Positions 62,219 through 64,000 of a stretch of DNA of 64,000 nucleotides are shown in pieces (position 1 is the first letter of the stretch; every line of letters begins with the position of its first letter). The stretch comes from Pseudarthrobacter sp. NamE2. GTDB taxonomy: Bacteria; Actinomycetota; Actinomycetes; Actinomycetales; Micrococcaceae. The DNA is taken from the NCBI RefSeq assembly GCF_005796205.1, contig NZ_VAHN01000012.1, forward strand, positions 1 to 64,000, written 5' to 3'. Position numbers and translations under genes: made by a program. The notes beneath the pieces were generated by a model. The model had not been told where the DNA came from. It did not search any database and saw only the letters and a list, made by a program, of their open reading frames with translations.

Positions 62219-62644
62219 TCAGCCATCCTTCGGCAGCCGCTTCACCTCACGCCAGCCAAGCAAACCCATCAAAACCGCCAGAGCGGTGGCTGATGCAGTC
62301 AGTTGCACCATCGCCCTGTCCGGGACTTTTCCCCGCCAAGCCTGGCGGACTGACTTTTCACCCGGGTAGCCGCCGCTCATGATTGCACCGAGGATGCAGA
62401 GCGTCTTCGCAGCCGTGCGCCGCTTCCCCGGCACCAGCAGCCCAACGATGGCCAGTCCCTGAAGGACGAGCATCACGCCCGGCGCCGAGAGGTTTGTCCC
62501 GCAAACCCAGTGGTCGCGTTCGATGTGTTTGGGGTCCCCCTTGAACTTCCACACGTCGTACGAGGTCCGGTCCCGCAGCGCCTTGCGGAGCCCCATAAGC
62601 CCGAGAACGAGCTGGACGGCGGAGGTCACGGCCAATGCCTTCAT
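62219..62644 (-). CDS. Small membrane protein, function unknown
   Basis: 141 residues from ATG 62644 (GGAAGGATT upstream). Four hydrophobic segments (about 3-20, 52-72, 78-95, 112-130). The loop TSYDVWKFKGDPKHIERDH is charged and conserved-looking. No family is recognised. Confidence 0.75.
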   Translation of the reverse strand: MKALAVTSAVQLVLGLMGLRKALRDRTSYDVWKFKGDPKHIERDHWVCGTNLSAPGVMLVLQGLAIVGLLVPGKRRTAAKTLCILGAIMSGGYPGEKSVRQAWRGKVPDRAMVQLTASATALAVLMGLLGWREVKRLPKDG

Positions 62645-62757
62645 AGCTAATCCTTCCGAGGCCAATGGAGTAATCCATTGTGCGGCAAAAACGTAGACGC
62701 TACGATGCTCGCGGGGAGAGGTCCTGGTCTTGCTGATTCCAGTTAGGGGCGCACACA

Positions 62758-63483
62758 ATGACCGACTTCTTCACCATGCAGCCCGGCGAGACCGCAGCTC
62801 CTCTTCCGCCGGGTCCTGTGCTCTGCACCGGAACCGCAACCATGCGGCGTGTTCATCGCTTTTTCCTCTGGGCCTACGACGAGGCTCCGGGCCTGGTCCG
62901 GTCGGTCACGTCCGGAGACACCGCCCGCGCCGAATATGTCGGGGAAGTACTGGGGAACTTCGACAAGGTGCTCCATGTGCACCACGAGGGCGAGGACCTG
63001 CTCATGTACCCGCAACTGGGGCAGCGGGCACCGGCTTGCGCGCTGCATATCGCACAGATGCTCGAGCACCACAAACAGGTAACCCAACGGCTGGAAGGAG
63101 TCGAGCCCATCCGCCTGCGCTGGATGGAAACAGCCGACAGGGAGACCGGCGAAGAACTTGCAAAACGGTACGAGGACCTGAAGTCTCTCCTCAACGTGCA
63201 CCTGCGCCGGGAGGTCACAGAGGTGATGCCAGCCGTGGACCGGGTCATGAGCGAAAAGGAACTGTCCGCCCTCGGCCAGCACGGGATTGAGCAGTTCGAC
63301 AAGAAGTTCCTGGTGGGCTATCTCGGAATGGTACTTGCTACCAATCCGCCCGGAGAGCGGGAGGAATTGTTCAAGGAAATCCCCGTGCCGGTGCGGCTTG
63401 CGTACCGCCTGGTCGGACGGAAGCTGTACCGGAAACAGTACGCGACGCTCTTCCCGGGGCGCCCGATCCCGGAAACACTCTAG
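62758..63483 (+). CDS. Hemerythrin-like domain protein
   Basis: 241 residues. A four-helix HHE-type fold (about 28-165). Metal-ligand-like residues: HRFFLW, HVHHEGEDLLMYP, MLEHHKQ and HLRREVTEVMP. It probably binds a di-iron centre and senses or detoxifies O2, NO or peroxide. A helical C-terminal part (FDKKFLVGYLGMVL) may be membrane- or lipid-associated. No strong ribosome binding site. Confidence 0.88.
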   Translation: MTDFFTMQPGETAAPLPPGPVLCTGTATMRRVHRFFLWAYDEAPGLVRSVTSGDTARAEYVGEVLGNFDKVLHVHHEGEDLLMYPQLGQRAPACALHIAQMLEHHKQVTQRLEGVEPIRLRWMETADRETGEELAKRYEDLKSLLNVHLRREVTEVMPAVDRVMSEKELSALGQHGIEQFDKKFLVGYLGMVLATNPPGEREELFKEIPVPVRLAYRLVGRKLYRKQYATLFPGRPIPETL

Positions 63484-63519
63484 GCGCAGGGCAACTGGAA
63501 GCGTCCCGGAGGTACCTTC

Positions 63520-63978
63520 ATGAAGCCAATAAGTGTCTCTGCCCGTTTTCACCAGACGCCGGAAGCAGTTTGGGACTTCATTTTCGGCGACGGGCTGCAG
63601 CGTGTCGCCGCTGCTTCAAAGATGGTCGAAAGGATAGAGGATTACGAACTCCGGTCGGACGGGACGCCCCGCTACACGATGGTCATGAAGGCCGGCCCCC
63701 TCCGCCTGCGAAGCGTTTCCGACTACCTTGTCTATGAAAGGCCGCGTAGAAGCGTCAACAGCGTTATAGGTGGCTTGTTCGACGGCGGAACAGCCTATAT
63801 CGATCTCCATCCCGAGGGCTTGGGGACACGCGCGGACATGCACATCGAGCTGGCACCCCGCAACTTGCCTAAGCGGCTGGTTATGATGCTGCTCCGCCCC
63901 CTGCTCGTTCCCATGCTGGCGGCCGATTTCCGAAGGTGGGTGCCTGCCGCCGAGCAATATCGTCGAAGCAAGGACTAA
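63520..63978 (+). CDS. SRPBCC-fold protein
   Basis: 152 residues, CGGAGGTACC upstream. Start VSARFHQTPEAVWDFIFGDG and the long C-terminal helix (ADFRRWVPAAEQY) fit the START/SRPBCC helix-grip fold (DUF2505 or polyketide-cyclase-like). It probably binds a hydrophobic ligand. 36 bases downstream of the hemerythrin gene, likely the same operon. Confidence 0.85.
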   Translation: MKPISVSARFHQTPEAVWDFIFGDGLQRVAAASKMVERIEDYELRSDGTPRYTMVMKAGPLRLRSVSDYLVYERPRRSVNSVIGGLFDGGTAYIDLHPEGLGTRADMHIELAPRNLPKRLVMMLLRPLLVPMLAADFRRWVPAAEQYRRSKD

Positions 63979-64000
63979 GCCAAACCGCATCACCCAGCAG

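Noticed and set aside
62095..62382. 95-codon plus-strand frame after the SDR gene
   Set aside because: It reads the GntR remnant in the wrong frame and then runs antisense to the membrane protein gene at 62219.

Overview
The window looks like chromosomal DNA of a high-GC actinobacterium of the Micrococcaceae, most likely an Arthrobacter or Pseudarthrobacter. The signs are strong G/C third-position bias, GTG and TTG starts, a monomeric NADP isocitrate dehydrogenase, a purH / purN / large membrane protein neighbourhood, a C-terminal LANTG sorting signal, GAF-ANTAR regulators and many probable leaderless starts. I identified the taxon from these traits, not from a search. No rRNA, tRNA, CRISPR array, transposase or phage gene was seen.

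Layout. 1-4.7 kb: end of a repetitive LANTG surface protein, a transmembrane Ser/Thr kinase translationally coupled to a lipoprotein, and a LysR / EamA exporter pair with a palindromic operator. 4.7-14 kb: icd, a secreted V8-like protease, and purH and purN separated by an MFS transporter and a DUF559-type endonuclease gene set between two copies of a palindromic repeat. 14-20 kb: a membrane protein, a PRC-barrel protein, an MgtA-like mannosyltransferase coupled to a UDP-glucose dehydrogenase whose frame lacks its expected stop, and an antisense HAD phosphatase. 20-33 kb: a mixed set (YeaQ-like protein, PAS-GGDEF-EAL protein, RibD-like reductase, mmuM, rlmC, paiB, MocR/EamA pair, two ANTAR proteins, an SDR, a Tat-exported PhoD). 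33-36.5 kb: gluconate module gntK-gntP with divergent gntR and two palindromic operators, then a cold-shock gene.

37-49.4 kb is the most interesting region. A nine-gene minus-strand operon (oligopeptide-type ABC importer, aldo/keto reductase, HpcH/HpaI aldolase, cytoplasmic Asp-box sialidase-like protein, SDR) diverges from one long ORF that fuses a four-carbon acid-sugar kinase (DUF1537/OtnK) to a PdxA2-type dehydrogenase. A DeoR-type repressor follows, and two palindromes about two helical turns apart lie between the divergent units. It reads as an import-and-degrade system for an acid-sugar compound. The substrate is inferred only.

49.4-64 kb: a truncated YciI-like gene, a lipoprotein phosphoesterase, TfoX-N, alpha/beta hydrolase and DUF2087-type proteins, a subtilase, an AGCS alanine/Na+ symporter with a perfect CRP/GlxR-type site, two methyltransferases, a UTRA GntR regulator, and a second GntP-FadR-SDR block flanked by a 43-bp near-identical direct repeat of the GntR gene's 3' end. 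A membrane protein, a hemerythrin-like protein and an SRPBCC protein close the window.

Two themes recur. A palindromic intergenic repeat (about 55-75 bp) occurs four times, near 11.9, 12.95, 33.5 and 51.2 kb. Several start codons sit 6-9 bases after a -10-like hexamer with no ribosome binding site, which suggests leaderless mRNAs.
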